Source: Clostridiales bacterium
GTDB taxonomy: Bacteria; Bacillota; Clostridia; Oscillospirales; JAAYXM01
NCBI GenBank assembly: GCA_012515925.1
Contig: JAAYXM010000196.1
Location: forward strand, 1-41,393
DNA length: 41,393 bases
Direction of reading: 5' to 3'
Shown: positions 7,717-16,453 of the stretch, one piece after another
How positions within the stretch are numbered: position 1 is the stretch's first letter
Layout: each line of letters opens with the position of its first letter
Notes under the pieces: model-generated
Database searches by the model: none
The model's input: the letters and a program-made list of their open reading frames with translations, nothing else
Told to the model about the DNA's origin: nothing
Position numbers and translations under genes: made by a program

Positions 7717-9054
7717 TTAAACCTCCGTTATGTCAACTGCCTCGCCGTAAAGCTCTCCGTCGGCTTCCCGAACCGCCATGACGGCGAGAAGCATACCCGG
7801 GGAAACGTCAAAGGGTGCCCTGAAATAAATCCGCGCATCCACCTCGGGCGAGTCCGCAAACGTCCTGCCGAAGTAATATCCGATATCGGAATCGAAGCCC
7901 TCGCACAGCACGGTAAGCTTTCCTGATATAAGAGAACGGTTATACTCGTCTATGATACGCGACTGGAGCGCGCACGCGAGCTCGTATCTTCTTTCCTTCT
8001 CGTCCTCGTCAACCTGCCCGTCCATGCGTTCGGCCGGGCTTCCCTTTTCGGCCGAGTATTTGAAAACCCCGCCTCGAACGAATTTATGCTTTTTCAGAAA
8101 AGCGCAAAGCTCTTCAAAATCCTCACGGGTTTCGCCCGGAAAACCGACTATGACGCTTGTTCTGAACACGGCGCCCGGGATTTTATCCCTTAATCTCGCA
8201 AACAGATTATCGAGGTATTTTCCGTCGCCCCGCCGGTTCATCGCCTTAAGAATCCTGTCGCTCGCGTGCTGAATCGGGATATCGAGGTATTTGACAATCT
8301 TCTCCTCGTCCGCGAAAACCCGAATCAACCCTTCGTCTATCTCGTCGGGGTATAAATAATGTACCCTTATCCACCTAAGCCCGTCAATCCGGCATAGTCT
8401 TTCCAGAAGCTCACCGAGCCGGCGCTTACCGTATAAATCAATGCCGTACCGGCTTGTGTCCTGCGCGATAACTATAAGCTCGCGCACACCGAGCCCCGCG
8501 AGGCCCTTCGCCTCCTCGAGTATGTCCTCCATCCTGCGGCTCCTGTACCTGCCGCGCAGAGAGGGGATAACGCAATAGGAGCAGCGGTTGTCGCAGCCCT
8601 CCGCGATTTTTATATACGCGGTATAGCCGGGTGTTGACAGAATCCTGCTCCCGTCAATAGGCGCCGTGTCAGGGTCGTCAAACACCGCGGCCTTCCTGCC
8701 GCTTAAGACTCCCCGGACGACCCCGACGATTCTGTGATAACTTCCGCAGCCGAGCACCGCGTCTATTTCGGGTATATCGTCAAGCAGGCTTTTATACCGC
8801 TCCGGCAGACAGCCCGCCACTATTATTTTGCCGACTTTATTTTCGACCTTGAGCTTTTTGACCTCGCCGATGACATAGTACGCCTCGCTGCGCGCCGACT
8901 CGATAAATCCGCAGGTGTTGATGATTACCGCGTCCGCGCCGTCCGGCCCGGATATAATCTCAAACCCGGCCTGGTCCAAAGCCGCGAGCATATTTTCGCT
9001 GTTTACCTGGTTTTTCGCGCAGCCTAATGATATCATCCCGATTTTATGCGTCAT
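7717..9054 (-). CDS. rimO: Ribosomal protein S12 (aspartate) methylthiotransferase RimO
   Basis: Radical-SAM methylthiotransferase of 445 residues that modifies an aspartate of ribosomal protein S12. The N-terminal UPF0004 domain shows MISLGCAKNQVNSE, with further cysteines in INTCGFIESA and VAGCLPERY for the auxiliary iron-sulfur cluster. The radical-SAM CxxxCxxC is CDNRCSYC within a KIAEGCDNRCSYCVIPSLRG block. A C-terminal TRAM domain (about 380-445) completes the protein. MiaB is the paralogue; the SLGCAKNQVNSE opening and IPSLRGRYRSR favour RimO. The start ATG directly abuts the recX stop codon and has GGAGG inside the end of recX. Confidence 0.95.
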   Translation of the reverse strand: MTHKIGMISLGCAKNQVNSENMLAALDQAGFEIISGPDGADAVIINTCGFIESARSEAYYVIGEVKKLKVENKVGKIIVAGCLPERYKSLLDDIPEIDAVLGCGSYHRIVGVVRGVLSGRKAAVFDDPDTAPIDGSRILSTPGYTAYIKIAEGCDNRCSYCVIPSLRGRYRSRRMEDILEEAKGLAGLGVRELIVIAQDTSRYGIDLYGKRRLGELLERLCRIDGLRWIRVHYLYPDEIDEGLIRVFADEEKIVKYLDIPIQHASDRILKAMNRRGDGKYLDNLFARLRDKIPGAVFRTSVIVGFPGETREDFEELCAFLKKHKFVRGGVFKYSAEKGSPAERMDGQVDEDEKERRYELACALQSRIIDEYNRSLISGKLTVLCEGFDSDIGYYFGRTFADSPEVDARIYFRAPFDVSPGMLLAVMAVREADGELYGEAVDITEV

Positions 9055-9516
9055 TTAATAATAATCCTCCGAAATAAAACGCCTGATTACCCTGTTAATA
9101 TCCTCATAATCAAACCCGCGCCGCAAAAGCGCGTTAACAACGCGTCGCTTTTCCGCCTTATCCGACGGGTCTTTAAGCTTTCTCCGGATATACTCCTCTA
9201 TGCTTCCGTCCGGCCCGGGCAAATCGTCTAAAACCCCGTCGATGATTTCGGGCGGAATTTTACGGCGGCGCAGCTCCTCGCGGATGCGCCTTTTGCCCAT
9301 GCCGCGGGCTATGTAATATCCCGCGCAGGTTCTGGCGTATTCAAAATCATCGACGGCGGAAAGCTCTTCCATTCTGTCAGCCGCGCGGCTTGCCTCGTCT
9401 TCGGAAAACCCGTAGTTAAGAAGCTTTTCGACAAGCTCGCCCCGTGACATGGCGCGACGCCCCAGAATTTCCGCCGCCTTGCTTACCGCAGCGTCCGGAC
9501 GGGTCTCGTAAGACAT
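9055..9516 (-). CDS. recX: Regulatory protein RecX
   Basis: A 153-residue helical protein of the RecX family, which binds and modulates RecA filaments. It shows the family's tandem three-helix repeats: an opening LGRRAMSRGELVEKLLNYGFSEDEASRAADRM unit, then ARTCAGYYIARGMGKRRIREELRRRKIPPEII, then a third unit ending DYEDINRVIRRF. It starts three bases after the recA stop, the classic recA-recX arrangement, and runs directly into rimO. Highly charged, with no membrane segment. Confidence 0.9.
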   Translation of the reverse strand: MSYETRPDAAVSKAAEILGRRAMSRGELVEKLLNYGFSEDEASRAADRMEELSAVDDFEYARTCAGYYIARGMGKRRIREELRRRKIPPEIIDGVLDDLPGPDGSIEEYIRRKLKDPSDKAEKRRVVNALLRRGFDYEDINRVIRRFISEDYY

Positions 9517-9519
9517 GTT

Positions 9520-10578
9520 TTAACCCTCAAAATCGTCCGCGTCCACGGTTATTCCTTTTGCCGGCGCGCTCTTTGCCGTGCCTATCTGCTTTTTCATGAG
9601 CTTATCCGAGTTATTGCGGATTTCCTGCTCCAAGCTTGCGGCAATCTCGGGATTGTCCTTTAAAAACTGCTTCGCGCTGTCTCTGCCCTGCCCTAAGCGC
9701 GTATCGCCCATGCTGTACCACGCGCCGGATTTCGCGACCAAATCAAGCTTAACGCCGAGGTCTACGAGCTCACCGGTTTTCGAAATGCCCTCGCCGTAAA
9801 TAATATCGAACTCCGCGTCACGAAACGGCGGCGCGATTTTGTTTTTCACAACCTTCGCGCGGGTGCGGTTGCCCAAAAGCTCGGTACCGTTTTTAATCGC
9901 CTCGCCCTTGCGCACGTCTATCCTGACGCTTGAATAGAATTTAAGCGCGCGTCCGCCCGGCGTGACCTCCGGGCTGCCGTAAATAACACCGATTTTCTCG
10001 CGCAGCTGGTTTATGAACACCGCGACGCAGTTGCCTTTCGATATAGCGCCGGCGAGCTTGCGCAGCGCCTGCGACATAAGCCGCGCCTGAAGCCCGACAA
10101 AGGAATCGCCCATAACGCCCTCAATCTCGGCGCGCGGCACAAGCGCGGCAACCGAGTCAATAACCACAATATCGATTGCGTTGCTGCGCACGAGCGCCTC
10201 GGCAATCTCAAGCGCCTGCTCGCCGGTATCCGGCTGTGACACCAGAAGATTATCGATATCAACGCCGAGCGCCGCGGCATATACCGGGTCAAGAGCGTGC
10301 TCAACGTCGATAAACGCGGCCTCGCCTCCGGCCTTCTGAGCCTCGGCAACCATATGCAGCGCAATCGTGGTCTTGCCCGAGGATTCAGGGCCGTAGATTT
10401 CGACAATGCGCCCGCGCGGAACACCGCCCACACCCAGCGCGATATCGAGGGTCAGCGAGCCCGTCGAAATACAGCTTATGTTCATGCTCCGGTTTTCGCC
10501 GAGACGCATAACGGAACCCTTTCCGAATTGCTTTTCTATCTGCTCAAGCGCCGTGTCCAATGCTTTTTTCTTTTCCAT
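9520..10578 (-). CDS. recA: Recombinase RecA
   Basis: The 352-residue recombinase for homologous recombination and SOS co-protease activity. Walker A is GPESSGKTT, and the family blocks AAFIDVEHALDP, LLVSQPDTGEQALEI, VIDSVAALVPRAEIEG and FINQLREKIGVIYGSPEVTPGGRALKFYSS are intact, with a normal C-terminal domain ending in acidic residues. The ATG at 10578 follows AAGGAGTG. Unusually, it sits inside a long housekeeping operon 39 bases after prmC, and I see no GAAC-N4-GTTC-type LexA site just before it or before prmC. Confidence 0.97.
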   Translation of the reverse strand: MEKKKALDTALEQIEKQFGKGSVMRLGENRSMNISCISTGSLTLDIALGVGGVPRGRIVEIYGPESSGKTTIALHMVAEAQKAGGEAAFIDVEHALDPVYAAALGVDIDNLLVSQPDTGEQALEIAEALVRSNAIDIVVIDSVAALVPRAEIEGVMGDSFVGLQARLMSQALRKLAGAISKGNCVAVFINQLREKIGVIYGSPEVTPGGRALKFYSSVRIDVRKGEAIKNGTELLGNRTRAKVVKNKIAPPFRDAEFDIIYGEGISKTGELVDLGVKLDLVAKSGAWYSMGDTRLGQGRDSAKQFLKDNPEIAASLEQEIRNNSDKLMKKQIGTAKSAPAKGITVDADDFEG

Positions 10579-10617
10579 ACCTTTACACTCCTTATATTAT
10601 TTGCCGCGGCTAAAAGC

Positions 10618-11475
10618 TCACACACCCTTTATTCCCGAAACCACTCTGGGTATGCCGCCGGTATCCTTTTTCTGACGGATTTGCCTGATACCGTAACCGC
10701 GCATTAGTTTTTTTATTTCATCCGCCTGGTTAATACCGCATTCAAACGCAATCAGTCCGCCTGTTTTCAGTAAGCAGAGCCAGCCGTCAAGTATCGCCCG
10801 GTAGTAATCCAAACCGTCCGCGCCGCCGCACAGCGCGGCGGCCGGCTCAAAATCCTTAACCGAGCTGTCCAGCCCTTCCATATCGGACGCCGGTATGTAC
10901 GGCGGGTTCGCGACGATTAAATCAAACCTGCCGAGGTTTTCGACCGCTTTATTCCTCACGTCCGCCAAAACGCAGATTAAGCGGTCCGTCAGCTTATGAC
11001 TTTTTATATTCTCGCGCGCGACATCAATCGCTTTTTGTGAATTATCCGCCAGAACGCCGCGGCAGCCGCCGCGGTTTGCCGCGATCGCGATGCCGATACA
11101 CCCGCAGCCCGTGCATAAATCCAAAAACCTGAACGACTCCGAAACGTTTCGTTTAAGCGCGACGTCCACAAGCACCTCGGTGTCACAGCGCGGAATAAGA
11201 ACGTCCTTCGTCACCTTAAGCGTAAGCCCGTAAAAATCCCACTCACCTATTAAATACGCGAGGGGCTCGCCCGAAACCCTGCGCTCCGCGAGCGAATACG
11301 CTTTTTCCCTGATATCGGACGGGGCAAACAGATATTTGTCACGTATAAACTCCTCACGGGTCTTATTCGCGGCCGCGCGCACAAGCTCCCTTGCCTCAAG
11401 GTCCGCCGGGTCAAGACCCGCGAACACGAATTTTCTCCTGATATCGAGATATACGTCGTTATATGTCGTAATCAC
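10618..11475 (-). CDS. prmC: Release-factor glutamine methyltransferase PrmC
   Basis: SAM-dependent methyltransferase of 285 residues that N5-methylates the Gln of the GGQ motif in release factors RF1 and RF2. An N-terminal helical domain (about 1-85, ending ERRVSGEPLAYLIGEWDFYG) precedes a Rossmann domain with the SAM loop FLDLCTGCGCIGIAIA and the catalytic NPPY motif (IVANPPYIP). Start is the GTG at 11475; the nearby ATG in another frame meets a stop at once. The ribosome-binding site is weak (GGTGA). It lies downstream of a DUF1385 gene, a pairing common in Bacillota. Confidence 0.93.
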   Translation of the reverse strand: MITTYNDVYLDIRRKFVFAGLDPADLEARELVRAAANKTREEFIRDKYLFAPSDIREKAYSLAERRVSGEPLAYLIGEWDFYGLTLKVTKDVLIPRCDTEVLVDVALKRNVSESFRFLDLCTGCGCIGIAIAANRGGCRGVLADNSQKAIDVARENIKSHKLTDRLICVLADVRNKAVENLGRFDLIVANPPYIPASDMEGLDSSVKDFEPAAALCGGADGLDYYRAILDGWLCLLKTGGLIAFECGINQADEIKKLMRGYGIRQIRQKKDTGGIPRVVSGIKGV

Positions 11476-11532
11476 AAAAACATGTCACCGCCGCTTCCGG
11501 TTTATGGTGTAAAGGCTATCAGCTTAACAGAG

Positions 11533-12465
11533 TTACCATTCATCGGTCCCGGGGCTTTCGGGTATAACGGGCTTTAACGCGGCTATCGCGATTTCTATCA
11601 TCGAATCGTCCGGCTCGTTTGTGGTGAGTTTCTGGAACCAGACTCCCGGCGCGCGCAAAAAACGCGTAAACGGGTTGTCAAACCTGCCGATAAGCCGGTT
11701 TGCCTCGTAGCTTATGCCCACGACAACCGGAAGCAGAATAAGCCTCAGAAGTATTCTTATATACGGATTGGACCAGCTTATAACCGAGAATACGAGCACG
11801 CTTATAATCATCACGGAAAACAGAAAGCTTGTGCCGCAGCGCGGGTGCTCCTTTGCGTACTCCCTGACGTTTTCAACGCTCAGCTCCTTTCCGGATTCGT
11901 AGCAGAAAATCGTCTTGTGCTCGGCGCCGTGATACGCGAAAACGCGTTTTAAGTCCTTCATTTGCGAAACTGAACACATGAATATAATAAATATGATGAT
12001 CCTGAATAATCCCTCAATAAGATTGCGTACTATTCCCGAACCCGCAAGCCTGTCAAGGCTTCCCGCAAGCAGCGTGGGCAGGAATATAAACAATACTATC
12101 GGAATGATTGTGCCGAGCACTGTCGCGCAGGTCATGATAAACCTTTCGATTTTCTCGGAGCCGAATTTATCAATCAGCCATTTGTCAAAACCCGTCGGTT
12201 CCTCGTCCTCTACCTCACCGGCAATGCCCGCGGAGTGATTTAACGCCGAAATCCCGAGCTTCATCGATTCAAAAAGCCCGATCATGCCGCGTATAAACGG
12301 CGCTTTAAACAGTTTATTCTTATTCTTTAAGGAGTTAAACTCCTCGACCTTGAGGTCTATTTCACTGTCCGGCTTTCTGACCGCGATCGCGTATCTTTTG
12401 GGGCCAAGCATCAAAATGCCCTCAATCAGCGCCTGACCTCCGATGCTTGTTTTTTTGTTTGTCAT
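11533..12465 (-). CDS. DUF1385 membrane protein (YqhQ-like)
   Basis: A 310-residue integral membrane protein of the DUF1385 family, function not established. Visible family features are the N-terminal IGGQALIEGILMLGPKRYAIAVRKPD block, a central pair of hydrophobic segments (about 112-170), the conserved histidine motif YHGAEHKTIFCYE (about 178-190) followed by HPRCGTSFLF, and two further membrane segments (about 213-250). The HxxEH pattern looks like a possible metal site, which is inference. It follows the histidine-kinase gene with three bases between and is 57 bases before prmC; DUF1385 and prmC are neighbours in many Bacillota. Confidence 0.85.
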   Translation of the reverse strand: MTNKKTSIGGQALIEGILMLGPKRYAIAVRKPDSEIDLKVEEFNSLKNKNKLFKAPFIRGMIGLFESMKLGISALNHSAGIAGEVEDEEPTGFDKWLIDKFGSEKIERFIMTCATVLGTIIPIVLFIFLPTLLAGSLDRLAGSGIVRNLIEGLFRIIIFIIFMCSVSQMKDLKRVFAYHGAEHKTIFCYESGKELSVENVREYAKEHPRCGTSFLFSVMIISVLVFSVISWSNPYIRILLRLILLPVVVGISYEANRLIGRFDNPFTRFLRAPGVWFQKLTTNEPDDSMIEIAIAALKPVIPESPGTDEW

Positions 12466-12468
12466 GTA

Positions 12469-13923
12469 TTAACCCGCTTTCGAATTTGTATCGGATGATT
12501 CCTCGGTTTCGGTTTCTTTCATAATCGGCAGCAGAATCGTAACCTGCGTCCCGTTGCCGTACTCGCTCTCAATCTTCAGCTCGCCCCCGTGCAGCTTAAC
12601 TATTTCATCGCAGACCGCGAGACCTATGCCGCTGCCGGTGGCCTTTGACGAGCCCTTATAGAACTTGAGCTTGACGTACGGCAGCTCGTCTTCGGGTATG
12701 CCCTCGCCGTAGTCGCGTATAACAATCCGGGCAAACGCGCCGTCGGAGTCAACCGTGAAATCCAGGCGCCCGCCGGATTTGCCGTGCTTAACCGCGTTGT
12801 CGATTATATTGAAAAACACCTGCTTTAAGCGCGCTCTGTCGCCGTTCATATATATATCATCGTCGTTTTGCTCGTAGTGTATTTCGATGCCCTCTATTTT
12901 AAACGTCTCGTTGTAAACAAACAGAACCTCCTCGAACTCGGCTTTTAAATCCATGGGCTCGATATGAAGGTTAAACCGCCCGCTCTCCATACGCGCGAAA
13001 TTCAGAAGCTCCTCCACCATTTTTGACAGGCGGCGAGTCTCCTTAAGGATAATGGATATACCCTTCTTAATCTCCCCGGGGTTCTCAAACCCTACGCTCG
13101 TAAGCGTCTCTCCCCAGCCGATTATAGCGGTGAGCGGTGTGCGAAGCTCGTGTGATATTGAGGATATAAACTCGTTTTTAATCCTCTCGGCGCGCGAAAT
13201 CTCAACCGACATCTCGTTAATAGAATCGCACAGCTCGCCGATTTCATCGTCAAATTTCTTTTCGATTTTAACCCCGTAGCTGCCCTTTGTGATTTTTTTC
13301 GTAATCTCGGTAATCTCGCGTAGCGGGTTTACAATCGAACGTATGAAATACCTGTTGGATATAAACACGAAAACTATAATAATAACCGCGACCAATACCG
13401 CGCCCGCGCTGGACATGATAATCCTGCGGTCAACCTCCCGAAGGCTCGTAACATACCGCAATACCCCGATAACGCCCGAGCTTCCCGAAACAAGCGGGCA
13501 GGACACGCTCATAATGCGCTCGCCGGTAATCGGGTCCTTGCCGGAAAACGTTTTTATCGCGTTTTCGTTTATCGAGAGTTCGATGTCCGGCGTAGCCGGG
13601 ATAACGCCCGCGGGCAGCCCCGACGACGAGAACATTATCCTGCCGTTTGAATGGAGAATCTGCCTTTCGAGCATCTCCTTGTCGGCGAAATCCAGGGTCT
13701 GCCGTCTCGCGTTCGTATAAAACGAGTCGAAGCTTGTGCTGATATTCTCGTTAAAGTATCTCGAATTTATTATAGCCCGGTTTATAAGATTTGTGCGCAG
13801 GTTAATATAGTAGTAGTTCATAATGCCGATTGTAAATATGATTACGCATATAAAAATCACCGATACGACATATATCAGATTATTTACAATCCAGCGATAC
13901 TTAATCCCCCTGATATGCGGCAC
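12469..13923 (-). CDS. Membrane sensor histidine kinase
   Basis: Partner kinase of the response regulator just upstream in the operon. About 484 residues: membrane segment near 13-37, an extracytoplasmic sensor region of roughly 130 residues, second membrane segment near 168-190, a HAMP linker, the HisKA dimerisation domain with phosphorylated His in SSISHELRTPL (about residue 258), and a HATPase domain with N box (FFNIIDNAVKHG), DYGEGIP and GSGIGLAV. I prefer the GTG at 13923 because AAAGGGG lies eight bases before it; a GTG nine bases further upstream touches that site. Architecture is PhoR/ResE/WalK-like, but the sensor region shows no recognisable ligand fold, so the signal is unknown. 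Confidence 0.92.
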   Translation of the reverse strand: MPHIRGIKYRWIVNNLIYVVSVIFICVIIFTIGIMNYYYINLRTNLINRAIINSRYFNENISTSFDSFYTNARRQTLDFADKEMLERQILHSNGRIMFSSSGLPAGVIPATPDIELSINENAIKTFSGKDPITGERIMSVSCPLVSGSSGVIGVLRYVTSLREVDRRIIMSSAGAVLVAVIIIVFVFISNRYFIRSIVNPLREITEITKKITKGSYGVKIEKKFDDEIGELCDSINEMSVEISRAERIKNEFISSISHELRTPLTAIIGWGETLTSVGFENPGEIKKGISIILKETRRLSKMVEELLNFARMESGRFNLHIEPMDLKAEFEEVLFVYNETFKIEGIEIHYEQNDDDIYMNGDRARLKQVFFNIIDNAVKHGKSGGRLDFTVDSDGAFARIVIRDYGEGIPEDELPYVKLKFYKGSSKATGSGIGLAVCDEIVKLHGGELKIESEYGNGTQVTILLPIMKETETEESSDTNSKAG

Positions 13924-13976
13924 CCGCTTCACCCCTTTCGCTTAAACGGCATTGTCGGACCGGTATTCTCCCGACT

Positions 13977-14666
13977 TTATTGCTCCCATTTGTACCCGTA
14001 GCCCCAGACCGTCTGGATATACCTCGGGTTTGTCGGTTCGTCCTCAATCTTTAAGCGCAGGCGTCTGATATTGACATCAACGATTTTCAGCTCGCCGTAA
14101 TAATCCTCGCCCCAGACCGCGCTCAGCATGTTCTCGCGCGAGAGCGCGCGCCCGGGATTATCCATGAAATACTTCATAATCAAATACTCAACCTGAGTAA
14201 GCTTTATACGTACGCCGTTTTTATCGACCGTCCTGTTGCGGGTGTTCAGCACAAACGGTCCGCTTATCAGTCTCCCCGGGTCCTCCGCCACAACATCCCC
14301 GAGCCGGCGGTACAGCGCGTCAATCCTTGCCACAAGCTCCGTGGGCGAAAAGGGTTTTGTAACATAATCGTCCGCGCCCGTCATAAGTCCGGTAACCCTG
14401 TCAATCTCCTGGGTGCGCGATGTCAGCATTATAATACCGATTTTTGAGCCGTTCCCCCTGATGCGCCGGCACACCTCAAAACCGTCGATATCAGGCAGCA
14501 TAATGTCAATCAGCGCAACACCGATATCCGGGTTTTCCTGCAGAAGCTCAAGCGCGCGCTCGCCGGTTTCGGCCTCGACAACCTCATAACCGACGCGTTC
14601 GAGATTCAACACAACGAAGCTGCGTATACTCGACTCGTCCTCCAGGACAAGGACCTTCTTTTTCAT
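13977..14666 (-). CDS. OmpR/PhoB-family response regulator
   Basis: A 229-residue response regulator. The receiver domain has the acidic pocket (E9, D10), the phospho-acceptor Asp54 in ALIDIMLPDIDG, and the conserved Lys in VTKPFSP. The C-terminal winged helix (about 130-228) shows LTQVEYLIMKYFMDNPGRALSRE and VDVNIRRLRLKIE, then YIQTVWGYGYKW, typical of OmpR-type DNA binding. The ATG follows GGAGG by six bases. It lies 21 bases after the lipoprotein gene and 53 bases before the kinase start, so the three form a natural sensing module at the head of the operon. Confidence 0.94.
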   Translation of the reverse strand: MKKKVLVLEDESSIRSFVVLNLERVGYEVVEAETGERALELLQENPDIGVALIDIMLPDIDGFEVCRRIRGNGSKIGIIMLTSRTQEIDRVTGLMTGADDYVTKPFSPTELVARIDALYRRLGDVVAEDPGRLISGPFVLNTRNRTVDKNGVRIKLTQVEYLIMKYFMDNPGRALSRENMLSAVWGEDYYGELKIVDVNIRRLRLKIEDEPTNPRYIQTVWGYGYKWEQ

Positions 14667-14687
14667 GTCAACCCTCCGTATATGTAC

Positions 14688-16016
14688 TTAAAAGACATTC
14701 TCACCCATAGTCAGTTCGTTCTGCCGGAAGCGGAAAGCCTGCTTGATAAACTCCTCGTCTATACGCGTTTTCAATAAGCGGTCCTTATGTATTTCCGCGG
14801 CGTAAATCTGGCTTCCCTTCGCGGCAAGCGTGAAACGGCCGCTTATTCCGGCGAGTGCCGCCCTGTTGTCGCCGGTAATCGAATAAATCGTAAACAGCTT
14901 TTCCGCTTTGCCGGTCACGCTTGTTTCGAAAAACTCGATGGCGGTTTCACCGAACCGCTTGCTCTCGTATCTGATTATTATGTGCTCGCTCCATTCAACC
15001 GGCATCATGATGTACCAGTTGTCTATATACGAATGATATGTAAATGCGATATCCTCAAAGCTTTTGCCCGAAGGCTTGACGCGCTGCCACAGTATGCCCC
15101 AGACGGCATCGCCGTTTTCGCCGTCAGGCCCCGCGAGCTTTACCGGTTTTGGAATCTCTAAAACCCCGTCGCCGTTAACGTCCTCCGTAAACGCGGGGTA
15201 TTTGCGCATCGTTTCCAGACTGACCCCCGAATCCGGGTCAAGCGTAATATTGTCAAGCTTATCGTTAAATACGATTAAGTCGGTAACAAGCCCCTGCTCG
15301 ACATATGTGCTCTCGATATAAATACAGGCGGAGTCCCCGTCCGCCACGCCGGTCCGGATGCGCTCGATATTTTTAATACCCTTTGAAAGCCATGTCTCCG
15401 ATGTTTTGACAAGTGTGTTCTGCGAACAGACATACATGGCTATTTTCTTCCGGCCGGTTTTATCGTCATAGATGACGCTTAAATCGTCAATCCCGTCGGC
15501 ATTCATGTCATATATGACATAGTGCTGGTATTCAATCGACATAAGCTCGACTATCCCGTCCTGCATCGAGTAAACCGTTAGAATATTGTTCTTGTCGCTG
15601 CCGCCGTCCCAGCCTACGACGATTTCGGAATTCGCGTTTCCGAACAGGTCCGGAAACGCGACGGTCTGCACCGCGCTGCCCGGCCCTTCGACGATATCGA
15701 ACACGGTAAACCTGCCGTCGCCGTTTCGTTTGAATAAATAGAGCGAAACCTTATAGGTGTTGTTCGAGTCTCTGAAAAAAACTATCCCCTCGTCGCTGCC
15801 GTCACTGTCCAGATCCATAAGCTGTACGGCCTGCCTGTGCGCGCCCGCGGAAGGCTCCACAAAGCTTGCCCCGTCATTTCTTATTCTGTTGAGTTCGTTG
15901 TTGAATTCGGCGTACTCCTTGGGATGGCCCGGTACCCTGAAAATATCCGCGGACGAATTCGGGGTACAGCCCGTAAAAAGCAGTATTATCAAGCAAACAA
16001 CGGGGAGGTATTTCAT
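14688..16016 (-). CDS. Lipoprotein with DxDxDG (VCBS/FG-GAP-like) repeats, first gene of the operon
   Basis: A 442-residue predicted lipoprotein with no assigned function. The signal peptide MKYLPVVCLIILLFTGC ends in a lipobox with lipidated Cys17. Three calcium-loop-like motifs are spaced about 105 residues apart: DLDSDG (68-73), DMNADG (170-175) and DVNGDG (279-284), with related segments between (PDLFGNANSEIVVGWDGG), suggesting a beta-propeller of FG-GAP/VCBS type facing outward. The ATG at 16016 is supported by AGGTGG nine bases upstream; the open frame runs on to 16085 but lacks a signal-like start. It precedes the response regulator and kinase, so it may bind the signal or be the sensed envelope component, which is inference. 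Confidence 0.82.
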   Translation of the reverse strand: MKYLPVVCLIILLFTGCTPNSSADIFRVPGHPKEYAEFNNELNRIRNDGASFVEPSAGAHRQAVQLMDLDSDGSDEGIVFFRDSNNTYKVSLYLFKRNGDGRFTVFDIVEGPGSAVQTVAFPDLFGNANSEIVVGWDGGSDKNNILTVYSMQDGIVELMSIEYQHYVIYDMNADGIDDLSVIYDDKTGRKKIAMYVCSQNTLVKTSETWLSKGIKNIERIRTGVADGDSACIYIESTYVEQGLVTDLIVFNDKLDNITLDPDSGVSLETMRKYPAFTEDVNGDGVLEIPKPVKLAGPDGENGDAVWGILWQRVKPSGKSFEDIAFTYHSYIDNWYIMMPVEWSEHIIIRYESKRFGETAIEFFETSVTGKAEKLFTIYSITGDNRAALAGISGRFTLAAKGSQIYAAEIHKDRLLKTRIDEEFIKQAFRFRQNELTMGENVF

Positions 16017-16056
16017 AGACTCTTTCCACCTGCCTTTCTTATTGCCTATTGGATTT

Positions 16057-16085
16057 ATTATAGTACAAAAACCAATAAAAAACAA
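16057..16085 (-). promoter_or_regulatory. Sigma-A promoter of the lipoprotein-to-tsaD operon
   Basis: On the minus strand TTGTTT and a perfect TATAAT are 17 bases apart, with predicted transcription start near 16050, about 35 bases before the lipoprotein ATG. It is back-to-back with the glmS promoter. Confidence 0.75.
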
Positions 16086-16148
16086 TGTTTATTTACCATT
16101 CTCCCCCCTGCCCTTACGGTCAGTGAAAAGAGAAAATTATTTTTTCTG

Positions 16149-16177
16149 TTGAAATTATTCATTGCCTGATATATACT
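16149..16177 (+). promoter_or_regulatory. Sigma-A promoter of glmS
   Basis: TTGAAA and TATACT are separated by 17 bases, each one mismatch from consensus. Transcription would start near 16184, about 65 bases before the ribozyme cleavage site. Confidence 0.75.
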
Positions 16178-16245
16178 TTTTTTATTATATATTCGGGAGT
16201 GATGCCCATGTCCCCTTAAGACACGTATGAGAAAAACATAATATA

Positions 16246-16400
16246 GAAGCGCCGGAACCGTTTTTCGGTTGACGAGGCGGAGGTTCATCGAAGTTTTCGG
16301 CGGATGCCTCCCGGTCAACTGCCGCTGACCGACCCTGACCTGTCCCAAAACCCGCGGGCAACCGCGGCGACAAACGACAGGTTCGCGGCAGGCTGCTTTT
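16246..16400 (+). ncRNA. glmS ribozyme (glucosamine-6-phosphate riboswitch)
   Basis: The self-cleaving leader of glmS is recognisable by its conserved blocks in order: the cleavage-site segment A|GCGCCGGAAC (cut predicted between 16248 and 16249), GGTTGACGAGG (16267-16277), a TTCATCGA block, and TTCGGCGGATGCCTCCCGG ending at 16314. GC-rich P3/P4-like helices follow to about 16400. In Bacillota this RNA uses glucosamine-6-phosphate as a catalytic cofactor and cleavage leads to mRNA decay, giving feedback on GlmS. The 3' boundary is approximate. Confidence 0.95.
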
Positions 16401-16453
16401 GCAGGATAAATAGCATTCTATAATTAAAGTTAATTCACGGAGGTTTTAATAAT

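Noticed and set aside
16016..16085. Upstream in-frame extension of the lipoprotein
   Set aside because: The added 23 residues would span the promoter -10 region and destroy the clear signal-peptide start; a good ribosome-binding site supports 16016.
16058..16373. Small open frames (62 to 110 residues) between the lipoprotein gene and glmS
   Set aside because: They overlap the two promoters and the glmS ribozyme and show no protein-like features.
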